The translations under genes were made by a program, and so were the position numbers. From Ornithodoros turicata (lineage: Eukaryota > Arthropoda > Arachnida > Ixodida > Argasidae), in NCBI RefSeq assembly GCF_037126465.1, contig NC_088206.1, forward strand, positions 50,634,841 through 50,698,840: DNA of 64,000 nucleotides. Direction: 5' to 3'. The notes beneath the pieces were generated by a model, which was not told the origin of the DNA, did no database searches, and was given only the letters and a program-made list of their open reading frames with translations. This document shows, piece by piece, positions 1 to 12,700 of this stretch (its first letter is position 1; each line of letters starts with the position of its first letter).

Positions 1-130
1 ACTTGCCTAAGTAAAGACTCCAAACACCATCACAATAATGCACAGCCAGGGGACCAGCAAAAAGAACCTGAAAATGTGCTAATACTTAATTCGGGCAACA
101 AACAGGTATTGCGAAATGTTTTCAAAAATA

Positions 131-869
131 CAGTGCAATGCCGTTAATTCGAATCTTTTATTCGAGCCTCCGGATAATTCGAACTGACGCTCGGGTCCCG
201 ACAAAACCATGTGTATTTCAATGGGGGAAAATGCCCGATAATTAGAACACATGAACGTGCGCAACGGCATATTCGAACAAGACTGCCCGGCTGCGCTCGA
301 CTACGCATCGGCTCGGAAGTGCAGACCGCATGCTGCTGGCATATCAGGGACACATTTACTTAACATTAAATAAAACTCTATTTTTCATAAAAGCGATGCT
401 TCTGCCAGGGGAAAGAGCAACAAGGAATGAATCACAGTAATGGTGTGCGCAAACGTGATCGGCACAGAAAGATGCCACTTACTTGTTGTGAGCAAAGCTA
501 GCCTTGCTGTTTTATGGGATCAAGACCTTGAATACAAAGCAAAGAAAAAGGTAGCAACTCAATATTTTCTTGAACTGCATTGGCGATATTCGCATTTGTG
601 GGGTTCACGATTTGGTTGGGCACCTTGAACCGTTTTGATGCTTGTCTGTAAATAAATATTCTGGAAATAATCAACCTTTTACATTTCCGCCATCGCGTGA
701 ACATAAACGTGCAGCAACACCTAGCGAGCCATTACGCGTCTCCGACACAGCTAGTATGCGCTGCCAACGCATCAAGCCCTCATTCAGAGCGGCTCCTTTT
801 TGTTTGAACTCTGCTTTATTTGAACAAATCTTCGTTAGCTTTCGAGCTCGAATTAACGGGATTGCACTG
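131..869. mobile_element. Non-autonomous pogo/Tigger-like DNA transposon, 739 bp
   Basis: The ends are inverted repeats: CAGTGCAATGCCGTTAATTC on the left, and on the right the complement of CAGTGCAATCCCGTTAATTC. Each is flanked by TA (129-130 and 870-871), as expected for Tc1/mariner/pogo insertion. The interior has no convincing transposase frame. Outside the element, 1-128 shows nothing recognisable. Confidence 0.7.
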
Positions 870-871
870 TA

Positions 872-2049
872 TTACAGCGGGTCGTGTCACATCGTAACAT
901 CGTCCAAACAGCTGTGCACTACAGCTGAAGCGACCTGTCCACTGTATCAAATCATGACAGAGAAAATGTATTATTACAAGTTGAGTCACTTTAACAAGCC
1001 CTGCTGGTGCTACATGCCACTGCGAGATTAGAAGAAAAAAAAAGAAAGATCGGATTGGCTGAAAACAATAAAAATTTTTTGAAGAACCAGAAGGGAATCT
1101 TTCTTTTTCTGAAGATGATTATTCAAATTCATTTTTAAGTAATGTAATCGTAGCATAAAGAAGACCGAGAAAAAACACACGACGACACATAGACAGATGC
1201 TAGCTTGTCTGTGTCGTCATGCGTGTTTTCTCGCTCTTTTTTTTTACGTATGTGTCCATGCCCAACTAAACCAACTCTCTATGCTAAGGCAATCATGTCG
1301 CAGAAAGCAGTTAATCAGGTTTGTGAGTCTAAATAGGGCGGAGGGTGCTATAGGAAATACACGTACATGTAGGGTCCGGTGCAGGTCAGAATTGTCTGAC
1401 CCACACATGTAGGTGCAAGACCTGCATCCACCCGCAACCCAGACATTTTTGTAAAATCTCATCCGCACCTGACCCACCACAATAAGAAATACAGGTGTGA
1501 GCTGCAAGTACTCCTCAAGGCTGTCCTTGATGGGTTAGGTACCAGGAGGGTTTGTTGCACCTGTAGTCTGGGTTATTGGTACATAATAAAATGGGAATAC
1601 CACTTGGTCACCTCATTAAATCTTTTCTATTCCTCTTTTTGAAAAATGCCTGATCTGCATCCAGTCCGTTACCTGTGCTATTGTGGAAAAACGATACCAG
1701 TACCTGACCCACCACCTGCACAATATCGCAAATCGGGACCTGCCAGGTGCAGGAGGGACGGTACCATACCCGTGGGTCAGGCATTTTTGTCATGGCATTT
1801 TGCTCCATGCCAATTGGACATTAATGCAACAGTTGTTTGTAGGGTGATTACATCACACTGGCATGTTGGGCATGTGCATGGTCAGACAACTGTTTTATTT
1901 TTTATTAGCAGAGAAGATAGCAATGCTCCTAAGTTGAGTTCGTTTCTCGGTGCTTTATGAAAATGGTTATGTGACTTTTCTGTGCTAATGGTATCTCATT
2001 GAGGTCCGCTACATGTTAGCTATTTGTCACACCAGTGTAAAACACACAC
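872..2049. other. Non-coding stretch within or beyond the RCE1 intron
   Basis: No exon with RCE1 similarity was found here. An imperfect hairpin lies at 1166-1236, with arms sharing GACGACAC and AGACA around a GCTAGC centre. Degenerate GACCTG/ACCTGACCCACC motifs recur between 1370 and 1790 and suggest an old palindromic repeat. Confidence 0.4.
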
Positions 2050-2585
2050 CATGGTAAGGAAAAGAGGCAGGATTGCAGCTTGAATCCATCCTGTAGAACG
2101 TAATCCAAGGAGGGATGAAATCCTCGTACCCTGCAACAGGGAAGGATAATTAGGATGTTCTATACAGCTTTTTAGATGACAGGAAGCGTACCTGCTTAAA
2201 ATGGTGTAGGTCAGCTCCAAAGGTGACGAAAAGGGGTGATATGCATATAATTATAAATACGCTAACAAATCTCCTCTTTATAGTTGAGGGATGGTCTCTG
2301 AAAAAAAGAAAGTAAGTTAGTGAACCGACATGTATTACAAGGCGTAGGTGCACGGCTAATATCACTTGATGAACGAAACCAAACATCATCAAGCAAAAGC
2401 AAACCGACACCAAGAAATCGCTTTTCTTTGGAGCAAAGTTCAATGACTCCAGAAATAATGAGTGCCAACCTATGATCCTTCGTTCGCCATATATACAGGC
2501 TTCCCACATACGTGACTGCCAGCATAAACGACCATAACGTCGCGCTGAGGCAACTATTGGTCGTATAGCTGTCGAACAAACCCAT
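2050..2585 (-). CDS. RCE1: RCE1 CAAX prenyl endopeptidase, 5' part (3 exons)
   Basis: RCE1 is an ER membrane protease that removes the last three residues of farnesylated or geranylgeranylated CAAX proteins such as Ras. Three minus-strand exons can be joined: 2585-2470 (ATG at 2585-2583), 2297-2192 and 2130-2050, together 303 bases or 101 codons in frame. The joined sequence reads YVGSLYIWRTKDH, then RDHPSTIKRRF, then a hydrophobic stretch, then GLRSTGWIQAAILPLFLTM. This matches the RCE1 N-terminal region, including its signature RDHP..IKRRF block and the spacing between W and RDHP. The first donor (AG|GTTGGC) is weak but keeps the family spacing. The catalytic Glu/His region is not present; the last exon ends at a GT donor and the rest should lie left of the window. 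I found no further exon in 1-2049. Confidence 0.85.
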
Positions 2586-3026
2586 GGAGTCATACTTGAC
2601 AGTCACATTTCCTCTGACTAGTGATTTTTCCGTCTAACACTACACTACATGGACGGCGCCATGACTACGTGTGGCCGGTGTGGCGGCTCCGAACTCCGCT
2701 CTTCGCTCTCCTAGCCAGAATGGAAGGAGTATATGAGCACAAGATCGAACTTAATTTAGTTATAGTTTACGAGTTATCTCAGGAACAATATATTAACATT
2801 ATTTGTTTGGATATTGAATATAATTGCAGACAACATCCCATTGATAACCCACAATTCCGCTAAATATAGCGCAATGCGAAATCAGCAAGAGCACGTCGTC
2901 ATCATCATCCGGTTCGCTAGCTTTGCGGTAAATTTGCTTTATGTTCCTCATTGTGACTTTCTGTTTAACTGATGTTGATTAACCAGATTTTAAGTGGGTA
3001 AGTGCCAACTGGACTAACTGGTGAAT
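2586..3026. promoter_or_regulatory. Bidirectional intergenic region between RCE1 and cyclin C
   Basis: Only 441 bp separate the divergent start codons of RCE1 and cyclin C, so both promoters and 5' leaders must fall here. No TATA box is obvious at a typical position on either side. A GTAAGT occurs just upstream of the cyclin C start, but it needs no splicing for the frame to work. A shared promoter is inferred from layout only. Confidence 0.5.
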
Positions 3027-3902
3027 ATGGCTGGAAATTTCTGGCAAAGTTCGCAATATCAGCAATGGCTGCTAGATCGGCAGGACCTTCTTCGAGAGCG
3101 TCACGGCGACCTGCAGATTCTCAACGAAGAAGAGTACCAGAAGATGATGATTTTTTTCGCAAATTTTATTCAAGCTCTCGGTGAACAACTTAAAGTGAAA
3201 CAGCAAGTTATTGCCACAGCAACCGTCTACTTCAAACGTTTCTATGTGAGGAACTCGCTCAGATGCGTTGATCCCCTGTTGATGGCTCCGACTTGCATCT
3301 TTTTAGCTTCGAAAGTTGAGGAATTCGGAGTTATATCGAACAGCCGTCTGATATCAACGTGTCAAACTGTGGTGAAAAACAAATTCGCTCACGTGTATCC
3401 TCAAGAGTTTCCGTACCGCATAAACCACGTTCTCGAGTGCGAGTTCTACCTACTCGAAATGATGGACTGCTGTTTAGTATTGTATCATCCTTACAGGCCT
3501 TTGGTTCAGTACGTGCACGATATTGGTCAGGAAGACAATCTGCTTTCGATGGCGTGGAAAGTGGTGAACGACAGCCTTCGCACAGATGTGTGCCTGCTGC
3601 ATCCGCCTCATCAGATTGCTCTTGCCTGTTTACACATTGCTTGCGTGATTTTACAGAAGGACTGCAAGCATTGGTTTGCAGATTTAAATGTGGACATGGA
3701 AAAGATACTAGAAATCACTCGCCAGATTCTGAATCTGTATGACATGTGGAAAAACTTTGAAGAAAAGAAAGAAATTCCTGCTGTGCTTGCAAAGGTCCCA
3801 AAGCCAAAAACACAACCTTCCAGGCCACCCTCACAAGGGCCGGGATCAGCACAAAATGACCCCAACCAATCCTCCGCACAACCGAGTGCGGTTCAGGGAT
3901 GA
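3027..3902 (+). CDS. CycC: Cyclin C, uninterrupted frame
   Basis: Cyclin C partners CDK8/CDK19 in the Mediator kinase module and regulates RNA polymerase II transcription in the nucleus. The frame encodes 291 residues, close to the roughly 280 of animal cyclin C. It begins MAGNFWQSSQYQQWLLDRQD, the conserved N-terminus. It contains the cyclin box with VIATATVYFKRFY and LMAPTCIFLASKVEEFG, then EFPYRINHVLECEFYLLE, and the second fold with DLCLL-like and DMEKILEITR segments. The tail is rich in Pro, Ser and Gln, as in other animals. I chose the ATG at 3027 because it gives the conserved start and has A at -3 and G at +4; an in-frame GTG lies two codons upstream. There is no intron, no downstream poly(A) tract and no target duplication, so a retrocopy is not supported. 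Confidence 0.95.
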   Translation: MAGNFWQSSQYQQWLLDRQDLLRERHGDLQILNEEEYQKMMIFFANFIQALGEQLKVKQQVIATATVYFKRFYVRNSLRCVDPLLMAPTCIFLASKVEEFGVISNSRLISTCQTVVKNKFAHVYPQEFPYRINHVLECEFYLLEMMDCCLVLYHPYRPLVQYVHDIGQEDNLLSMAWKVVNDSLRTDVCLLHPPHQIALACLHIACVILQKDCKHWFADLNVDMEKILEITRQILNLYDMWKNFEEKKEIPAVLAKVPKPKTQPSRPPSQGPGSAQNDPNQSSAQPSAVQG

Positions 3903-4395
3903 AGCTGCAAACATGCTCACCTTTGGAGCTGTATTTTTGGCATGTTAATGGACAAGCATAGTGTATGGCTTATGTGACTTATATATTGACCGAATGAACA
4001 TGCTTTTGTAAGACAAGAATTCCTGTTTTGGCTTCTGGGTTTGGCTTCAGTTAGACTTATGTGCGTTGTAAGTGTTTGACACTTTGCACAAACACAGCTT
4101 CATTTGTAGCGTTTCAAGCCACACAGGAGCTAACTCACAGACAGAGACAAGCCTGGACAATTTTCTATAATGCTATGATTTCCAACTCCAGCTTTGTAAG
4201 CAATGTAGCACATTGAAGTAGGAAATAGGTATCACCTTGACAGACCAAACATCTTCTTGCGAATGAGGACAAGCTTACATGACAGAGCGGTTACAAAATT
4301 ACAGAACCAGCAAACAGTTGAATTCAGAGGCTTAGGAAAAGGAGGTTAAAGTAGCACAGAAGTCATTTTTAACACCCAGTTTTCTTCCTATAAAA

Positions 4396-4530
4396 CTGTT
4401 AAGTTTGCCAGTAAGACGCACCATGCGAAGTAATTTACACCACAGAGTCATAATTATCGCGGAAATTGAATTTAAAATACGCCGCAAAAAGCGACCATGC
4501 GCAACGGTGGTGAAGAGCAGTACCAGCCTG
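4396..4530. repeat. Dispersed repeat, second copy at 24712-24845
   Basis: This stretch and 24712-24845 share scattered blocks in the same order and orientation: CCAGTAA, ACCATG(C/G)GAAGTAATT, ATTTTAAAAT or TTTAAAAT, CGCAAA and GCAACC/GCGACCATGC. It is a diverged repeat pair of unknown class. Confidence 0.4.
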
Positions 4531-5002
4531 TGATCTGCCTGGAACCTCGCGCTGATGCTATAAGGAGAACGCTCGCTGATTGGCCTAGAGAAATGTTGTC
4601 TGCTACTCCGCCGTCGTCTGCTACTCGGCTGTTCGGGGTTCTGATAGAGCATTTCTCCTTGCTCGGTAATGCTTCGGCCCCTCCTTCTATCCCCAATTCT
4701 CCGGGAAAACGGGCAAAACAGGTTTACGGTGGCAAAGGGACAAGGCGCTGACCCCCACTGACCGGCGAACCAGAACGAGTTTCCTTATGCCGTCATCGGT
4801 GACGTGCCATCATACCTCCTCATCCTCATTATAGCTGGAGTGGCGAGTTAAAGGTGAAGGCGCGGAGCTATGTTTATGTGAGTTTTTTTCTGGGAAACAA
4901 ATTGCACACATCAAGACCTTTTGCGCTATTCGGTATAATGACACATACACTTTCATCAGATGTCTTAATCTTAAATTTTTTTGGATGGCCCTCTGTACTC
5001 CT

Positions 5003-5401
5003 TTAAAGGGGTTGAGGCACTTTCATAGATGTGGTTCAATACATCACGGACACATGCTACTGCATGGCATAATACTGAGCAAACAAGAATTATTCTTCTA
5101 CGCGTCGTGCTTAGCGAGGTACAAGGTCTCGAACACACTCCCGAGGAAAGGACAGACATAAGAGAGCTCAGAGCTGTGTCCATTCCCATTGGCAGCCGTA
5201 AGCATGTGAGTCTCGTGTGCTGCCTCACTGGCGGCAGCAACAAGGGCTGTGATGTCAGAGCAGCACGAGTTTCGGTATTTGCGGTGCCAATTTTCTCCAC
5301 TTCTACTACCCTCCTCACTGTGAAACCTGGAACGTAGGTTCACATCGGTGCAAAGAACAGTCTTTTATGTTTATCTGGGATGACCTGTGGCAACCCCTTA
5401 A
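5003..5401. repeat. Possible TTAA-flanked MITE, ~400 bp
   Basis: The left end reads TTAAAGGGGTTGAGGCAC and the right end, on the other strand, TTAAGGGGTTGCCACAGG. The short inverted termini next to TTAA suggest a piggyBac-like non-autonomous element, but the similarity is only about 10-12 bases. Confidence 0.3.
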
Positions 5402-5512
5402 AACATTCAAGGGGGAAGGTAGACTAAACGACTGAATAATGCACTGCTTTAAAACCACTGGTATTTTACAGTATAAACCGGCTGTGTGCTGAGTTTTAGG
5501 GGAGGGTTGTTA

Positions 5513-5660
5513 CCAGTGGTTTACCCAGAATTTCTTCTGTAGGGGTGTATTTACATGCTTTTGACAAAATATTGCACAATCACACACAATTTTAGGGGCG
5601 TGTCCTCCAGGTTTCTTTTTTTTTTGTATTGGGGGGGGGGGGGGTCTGGATAAATCACTG
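5513..5660. mobile_element. Small hAT-like MITE (148 bp) with a G-run
   Basis: Terminal inverted repeats are CAGTGGTTTACCCAGA and CAGTGATTTATCCAGA (14 of 16 identical). Flanking octamers GTTGTTAC and GTGGTTAT agree at 6 of 8 positions. The interior has a long T-run and G-run. A second copy lies at 56744-56882. Confidence 0.6.
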
Positions 5661-8600
5661 GTGGTTATCACACAAGAGCACATCGTGACAAGGTTGCAGT
5701 TATGGAGTTACTAGTTTGATAATTGTGACACCAAGTGTGGAATGGTGTAGTTTAAAGGGGCTGTGCGCTTGGTTTCTAGAATTTATTATGCTGCTGTTTT
5801 CATGAGCTGAGCAAAGGGGACGTTTTGTATTTTTACAACTTTGGTACCCGTGCTGGTACATCATGAACTATGAAAATCAAAGGGTTTTTGTGCTTAGTTT
5901 CCCTGGAATATTATCTTCCTCCTGCTATTAGTTTAACGGAAACCATTAAATTTATCATTATTTACTATGTATATATTATACCAGCCACAGAATACTGCAT
6001 TATGGAAGGTATTCTGCTTCTCTTTTTTCTCCATTTAATGTTATCGCTACCACGAGAAAAGTGGAACATTTGAAACTCTTCTAAAACCTGTTCTACCTCT
6101 GCTAAGTTTCAGTATTAGTGTTTCCTGCAGTGAGATGGCAATGTCAAGGTAGAAGCCAATACTGAAAGGATCATTGAAGAGCACTTTGAAACCTTCGTGA
6201 ATTTGACAATGCATCTGTCTGCCCTCAAAGCTACCACAGGGGTACCAAGACGTCAGGGCTCGTTTGCATAAAAGTTGAGTACGAGTCTCATGCTCATTCT
6301 CAATAGCCTTGGCAGGACACTGAGCATGCACTCGGAGGAAGCTCTGCCAAGGCTATACACTATCCAAGTAGGTCAGCAGTATGTGCAGCTCCCCAGTTTC
6401 CCTCTCTGCCCTACTGCCCGTGGAGGGACCTCATTGGTCCTCCCGTGTAAGGGGTTAAGATTTCAAGGTGATGTGCACATGGTTTCTTCTGTAGACCCAT
6501 GTTGGTCAACGGAGGTTGCCTTAGTGCTGCCTTGTGAGTGGATGGACACTCTGTTATGTGATTTCTCCAAACTTTACCCCTTCCCTGTGCCGAGACAAAC
6601 CATGTTGGCTAGCATATTGCAAATGAGGCCCTGGCCTCAGAAACCCCTTTGGTCCCAGACTCCAATAGCAAAGCAGATGCCAGTTCTGCAGTGCAGGATA
6701 TACTGCAACATAAATTTCAAGTCTCAAATGTCTTAACAATGTTATACATTTATAAAACTAATTTTATTTTCACATGAGGTAAGAAGAGCAAAGATATGGA
6801 TGGCATTTTGTAAGGCAGCAACACTGCAAAGAAAACTGACACAGCATTCCATATAGAATGTACCACTAGCCATGTCAGTGATGTATTCTGTGTAGCAAGC
6901 TGTGTGTGGCAAGCAGCAGTTTGATGTCACACATTTCTGCTCCCAACTGAAGGTTCGCAATAAACCTTCAAATTTAGAGAGTAGTTCTATATTCTGAATT
7001 GCATAGTCACGATGCCACAGAAATGATTAGTGGGACTACCACTGTATGCTGTACAAAAGGAGGATCTAACCCTTTATGCAAATATTGAAATAGAGATATT
7101 AATGTTCTCCTCTACCACACAGTTTTCTAAGGTGTGTTAAAAATAAGCTCTGCAGTAGTCAAGTATCACTAGATGCTGTAGAGGATGTCATTTTCTATCA
7201 CTAATGCAGACCACAAAAATGACATTTATACATAGTAAATCTTCCCAAGAGAGCCTCGTGCATAGTTTAATTGTCGCTGGGCGATGTGCATGATATTCTC
7301 CCCAAGTTCCAAAAATTGTGACGCTATGCAGCATTCAAAGCAAAATCACAGACAGTATGCAAGACATAAGTAGGCACCATACCTCGACGAGTATTTTGAA
7401 GCACTGCAAAATGATCCTGCCACACATTTCACAGCATTTATAAACTATAAGACAAGGCGTGCTAGCACGTAGACATCCAAAGAGACTATAGCAGTTGAAA
7501 CAAAATGTTCACTCTCATAACACAGTACTTTGGTTGGCCTGTAAGATTATGTACAATGGTACGTGCTTGCATGAGCACCATATTGAGATACACTCCATTC
7601 CAAATTAAAAGACACTTGTACTTCTTCAAGCAGTCTTTACACATGCTCTTATAATGTGACGATGGACCACAAAATGGAGTTGCTTATGCAACAAATTCTG
7701 CTTTGTGTCCAATTATTTTGTGATTGAAATGCTTTGTCCCAACAATTTGTGTCATGATGTGGAAAAGGTCTCTGGTAAGATGTGAATATAATGAACAAAT
7801 CACCATCTCCTTCCATCGCATAAATCCGTTTGAGGGAATGTCTTGGGGGAAATGTCTCAGGGAAATCTCGACCTGAATGCCCTGGTCACGGGACATTCCA
7901 ACATGAATCCTTAGGCCCAAATTTTTGAATGGGACTTTCCTTCCACCATCTTTGTTATTTTCCCTAGGAATTCACAAAGCTACTTTCCTCAGAAGGTCAC
8001 CTTCTTTAGGTAGTGACAGTTAGATAGCAGACATGCTCTAGTGTTATACTACATGTGCTCTAGAACGGATGGTTGAAAAGACGATTTCAAGGAATCCCAG
8101 TGCTGCTTGCACACAGGTTGCACCCTTGGTGCTCCCTGACATGAGAGAGACAGAGAATAGCCCATCGCATTTAGTTTTTGTTGACCTTGACACCTCGTGG
8201 ACTATGGCTCGTGAGAGAAGAAATTGAGACAGTTTCTGGTGCTATGCTCTCCAGAATTTTTTCAAGTCTTCTATTACGAGACCACTTCTGCAGAGCAATA
8301 CATTTTGTTGACACCGGACAAAAGAGAGACACTACTCGCTGCATTCCCATGCAATAATCTCCCAGCTCTAGCAGCCCAATGTCTTCTCCTCCGACTTAGA
8401 CGTTGATGTAAACAACAAAGTTTAACACGTCAGAACCCAACCAATCTCTAAGAACACGCAATTTCATGTAATTTTGACCAGCCACAAATTCTTAGTCAAT
8501 TAATCTGTATTTGCTCATTTGCTTGCATTATCCTCGGCACAACACATAGTATTAGGCAAACCCAAGACAAGGGAAACCGTATATGTTCATGGTCGTGTGT

Positions 8601-8956
8601 TTATGCCCACAGTGTGTGCTGCCAAACATGGCAACACGAATACGATATATAACAGCAGATGAGAGAGTGATCATGCTCGAGCCGATAACAAGCTACAAGG
8701 GCATATTAGAGAATAAGAAGACCAATAGTGGGTAGACAAAGGCGAAAGCTGTAATGAAAGGTAGCCCTTTCATGCTTGCAAAAGGAAGTCCCAACAGGAA
8801 AGACAGTTTGAAATTGAGCGAAAGGTTCTGTTTCTAAAGGTAACGGATTGGAGAGGAAAGCAGCATTTAAAAATTCAGGCCATAGTGTTGGACAGTACTA
8901 ATTGAGGGGAAGTGTCCAGTGCATCCACAATGAAACTTGATTGTAATATACATATA

Positions 8957-9172
8957 CTGTAAACGTATTTTTATTCGCGATGTATTAATTTTCGCAAATC
9001 GCGTTCAGTCATTTGTGAAATTATTCGCGAGTACTTAATTTCGCGATTCCAGGGCTGTTTCCTTTCACGGGATAAACGTCAAGCTTTGTTCGAGAGTATG
9101 ATTTTTCGCGATTTTTTAGAGATCGTGAAATTCACGAAAATTAATACATTGCGAATAAAAATACGTTTATAG
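8957..9172. mobile_element. TA-flanked mariner-like MITE, 216 bp
   Basis: Long terminal inverted repeats of about 38 bp differ at only two positions (left begins CTGTAAACGTATTTTTATTC, right CTATAAACGTATTTTTATTC) and are flanked by TA on both sides. A one-ended relative lies at 37026-37150. The left arm carries TTTATT, which is AATAAA on the minus strand, downstream of the RIN stop codon. Confidence 0.75.
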
Positions 9173-9576
9173 TATTCCTCAGAAATGATTGTTCTGCTGC
9201 ATGACTGCAAACCTGTCTTGATACAGCAGCAGTGTGTCATCATACTCAGTAAACTTATGACATACATAACTGGAGTTCTATGCTTGAGGCATTGTTCATA
9301 GTTTAATTGCTATGCATTGCCTTTCTTTTAGTTGCTATAGCTATAATATAGCTTGCTTCTACTGGCTTCATGATTCCTCCTAACTGCTAAATATCTGCTC
9401 TCACATAAGCTGGTGACACTTTCAAGGATGTTGCCTACTCCCCCCTCTAGCAGCTTTATGTTTACACTGAACGTATTAAAAATAAATTACAGAATGTGCA
9501 TGCTACGTTAATGAGTTCTCTCTCTCAAAGAAAGTAGTCCAAAGTAGATTGAAGACCCACTGAAGTCATGTTCTGT

Positions 9577-9710
9577 TCACTGCTGTTTGTCACTGCACGG
9601 CCACACAAACTTCATGTCGCAGCGCTTGTATGCAAATCTGCAGTCCGTGCCACTCGTAATTAAATCTGCCTTAATAGTCTGCGGACACTCGTTGTCACCC
9701 AGCTGGGTCT
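9577..9710 (-). CDS. spri: RIN gene, last coding exon (end of RA domain)
   Basis: It reads ETQLGDNECPQTIKADLI and ends after WPCSDKQQ with TGA at 9579-9577. The acceptor is ttttcgcag. It completes the Ras-association domain together with the previous exon through a split Glu codon. Confidence 0.88.
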
Positions 9711-12700
9711 CTGCGAAAGAATGAAAAGAAAATGGTATCACATTCTTGTATTTCAAAATTTAACACAGTGTGTGCTACTTATATTCTACATCAGAAAAGT
9801 CACAAGAGCATTTATTCCCTTTACCATAGATTTACTATAAGCAACATTGTTGCATAAGGACACAATACAGTTTCATTACAAAGAACTTAATGCAAAGAAT
9901 TAGTAGAGCATGTTAAGGATCTGAAATCACAGCATGTCGCTGTAACAACGGAAGCCATCGAAGTTAAGGCAATACCGTTTGCTAGGGATGAAGACATTGC
10001 AAGGCATGCGCAAGATTGAGGAGCTTTGAGGAGCACAACATTTCTGATTAGTAGAACATGTCACAGTGTACGCATTCTATGCTTTCCTTTGGCGCATCTG
10101 TCCCGTGCACAATTGTAACTTTTCTCCTATGACAGTGCAAAATTCCCACTTTGCTTCATATGGAGCGTTGCATATTTATTTGTCACAAGTGACTAAAATC
10201 ACAAACATGAAGAAAAATAGCAAATGTACTGGCAGTCCTGTATAGTACCAGTCACTACATTGTACATTGTGTTAGCAATAGAAGAGCACTGAGCTGACGC
10301 ACATAGCATACTCCGAGAAATGTGGACAGCCGACACGTTTTACTACTATTCTGTGCCACTGGAGCCACGGAGGAGATTGGGCATGATGCTCTATGTAAGA
10401 GATCGTGGTGGAAAATGAGGACTGCCCTTAAAGCACTTTTAATAGAGAAGTTTAAATATGTGAGACTTGCTCTTGGGACTTACTACATATTACCATACCA
10501 CAGGTAGCATAGTATTCACTGTATATGATATCAAAATGCATTCAACTCAATATAGGTGTGGTCATAGTGCGATACTGTATCTGGTATTTTAGTATGTGCA
10601 AGATGACTATAAGTGCTAATAACACTGTAAAGGTAATAAAAATATACAATGCCACTCGCGGCTTTTATACCTTCTCCATTGACCAACTTGAATAAGCTGT
10701 AGTCCTGGGGGTTTGTCACTTGAAACTTGTGAGCAATCATCTTGCCTGAAACGGAATTTACATTTTAGCTTAGAAGAAAGCAAACCTAGTTTGTTAGCAT
10801 TATACGAGTTATTGAGTGCTATTTGGTTCACTGGAATGAAATGACAGTAGTAGTTTGTAGGGGTACGCAGATATTGAATTCTCAGAACTGAATGCAATAT
10901 TGATCCCAAGGGGCAATTGAAGGAGCACAAGAGACTCGGGCAATGGCCAAAGCTCACTTTCTGCACACAGACATGGACAGATGGAGAAGGGACAGTACAG
11001 GACAGAGGGGAGCTCACTTTAAGGGGAGTTGTGCCAACATTAATCTCGAAAGTCTTTCAGAAAATACACACAGGAAAAAAACTTGACAGCACAGACATTG
11101 GCAGGATTCTACAGGGCATTACCCAATCATAGCATGAATAGTGCAGCCTGTACACACTGAGCCCTCCATAACACGCTACAAGCGACAGCTACACGTGACA
11201 AGCGACAAATTCGGCGGCGGCGGCACCAGGGCTCTAGCGACAAAAAAGCTATGTCGCGGCTACAAATCTTGCATCTACTCCCTGTAAATATTTGTCGACA
11301 GTCACCGTTACCTGGCGCATGCCCAAATTCGCTAGATTTGGTGGTATATAACTGGAGCGAATGATTACGCATAGAGATGTGGAGGCAACAGGGTAGTGTG
11401 GGTGGCAAGTCAACTTTATTACAATGAAATTTCGAGCTTGTAGGTGGAAAGTAGCCATTTGAATCGATGATTATCGCGTGTGACCAAAATCTATTGCACA
11501 TTGTGTGGAAACGGATAGAACTGCACTGCCACCACAGACACATATATCGTAACAAACTTACGGTAGTGTAAATTTCGCTCGGTATTTATTTTCCTGCGAA
11601 GTTTCAATCGAAAGTTCGTGATATTTGAGACAGGTATGCCGCATAATCAATTGAAAAGTACGAATTTTTCTCTCGCAAGTGTAGCGTTGTTGTTAGCTGC
11701 TGTCATCTCGCAAATGGATCGGATAGCTGCACCTGCGACAGTTACAGAATCTGTAGCGTGTCGCTTGTTATGGGATGTGCCCTTTACTGCAGTCGTAGTG
11801 TTGTCAAATTGCAAAATTACAAATCATTGCAAAAAGCAGAGCAGAAGTAGCAAGAACAATAATCTAAATTGCAGACACATTGAACTGTTCCACCAGCTAG
11901 GTGCTGCATCTTGCATGTTTGCACCATGTGGTGGAAAGTTCCAAGCACCTGAGGAGAAGTATGCTTAAGGCCCTCTGTTTTCTGCTGCGGCAAATTCCGC
12001 AATTCCACGGCACTGACTTGTAAATTCCGCAATTTTCCGCGGCGAGTAGTCAACAGCTGCATGAAATGGGAGACACTTTATTTCCTTGCATAATGTGGGA
12101 ACAAAAAATGTTATAAAATTACGGATTCGAAGCACTGTTGTGGCTCAGTATTACATACATGATATCTTGTGTTCTCATCTGATGCAGTCTGTCGCCTGAA
12201 ATCATTTCATACCTGCTGAAAGATCTTTCAGCATCTACTGAGCTCATAGGAACTTTATAGGAAGGAGTTTACAATACATGCCCTGGGGAAGTTCCATTTT
12301 TAGTACACCCATTTTTGTTCTTGGACTGTAGCCATTATTTAAAAGTCTTAACATCTTGAAGGCAACCTCCCCGATATCAAATCAAAATCTGCCACTGCTA
12401 CCGGTAAACTGCATACGGGAGGGACGCTGCCCATTCCTCAGGTGAAGTATACACAATAAACTTGGGCTAATGTAATCCTAAGCTAAACTACAATCTGTCT
12501 GTTTTGTCCTGCAGCATAAACAATTTCGTAAATCAGGCTTCAATTTTGTAGGGGCGGCTTCACCTCATACAGGGAAGCGTCAGGTGAAGCCCACTTTCGG
12601 GAGGTGCCATTCGTATTCGGCAAATAGTCAAATTATCCGGAAACCTGAATATTGGGTATTTCAATTCACGAATCGGATACTTCGAGTGATTGATATTCAT

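Larger units (their letters stand above)
3903..9576. other. Intergenic region between cyclin C and the 3' end of the RIN gene
   Basis: The two genes converge here. Apart from the repeats listed separately (4396-4530, 5003-5401, 5513-5660, 8957-9172) I see no supported gene. The longer open frames, for example 6275-6736, lack family resemblance. The cyclin C 3' UTR must lie just after 3902, but no AATAAA was seen within about 500 bp. The RIN 3' UTR must extend below 9577. Confidence 0.5.

Noticed and set aside
3027..3902. Processed pseudogene of cyclin C
   Set aside because: The frame is intact with all family blocks, and there is no poly(A) tract or target duplication.
6275..6736. 153-codon plus-strand frame
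   Set aside because: No recognisable motif, no splice context, and composition like the surrounding non-coding DNA.
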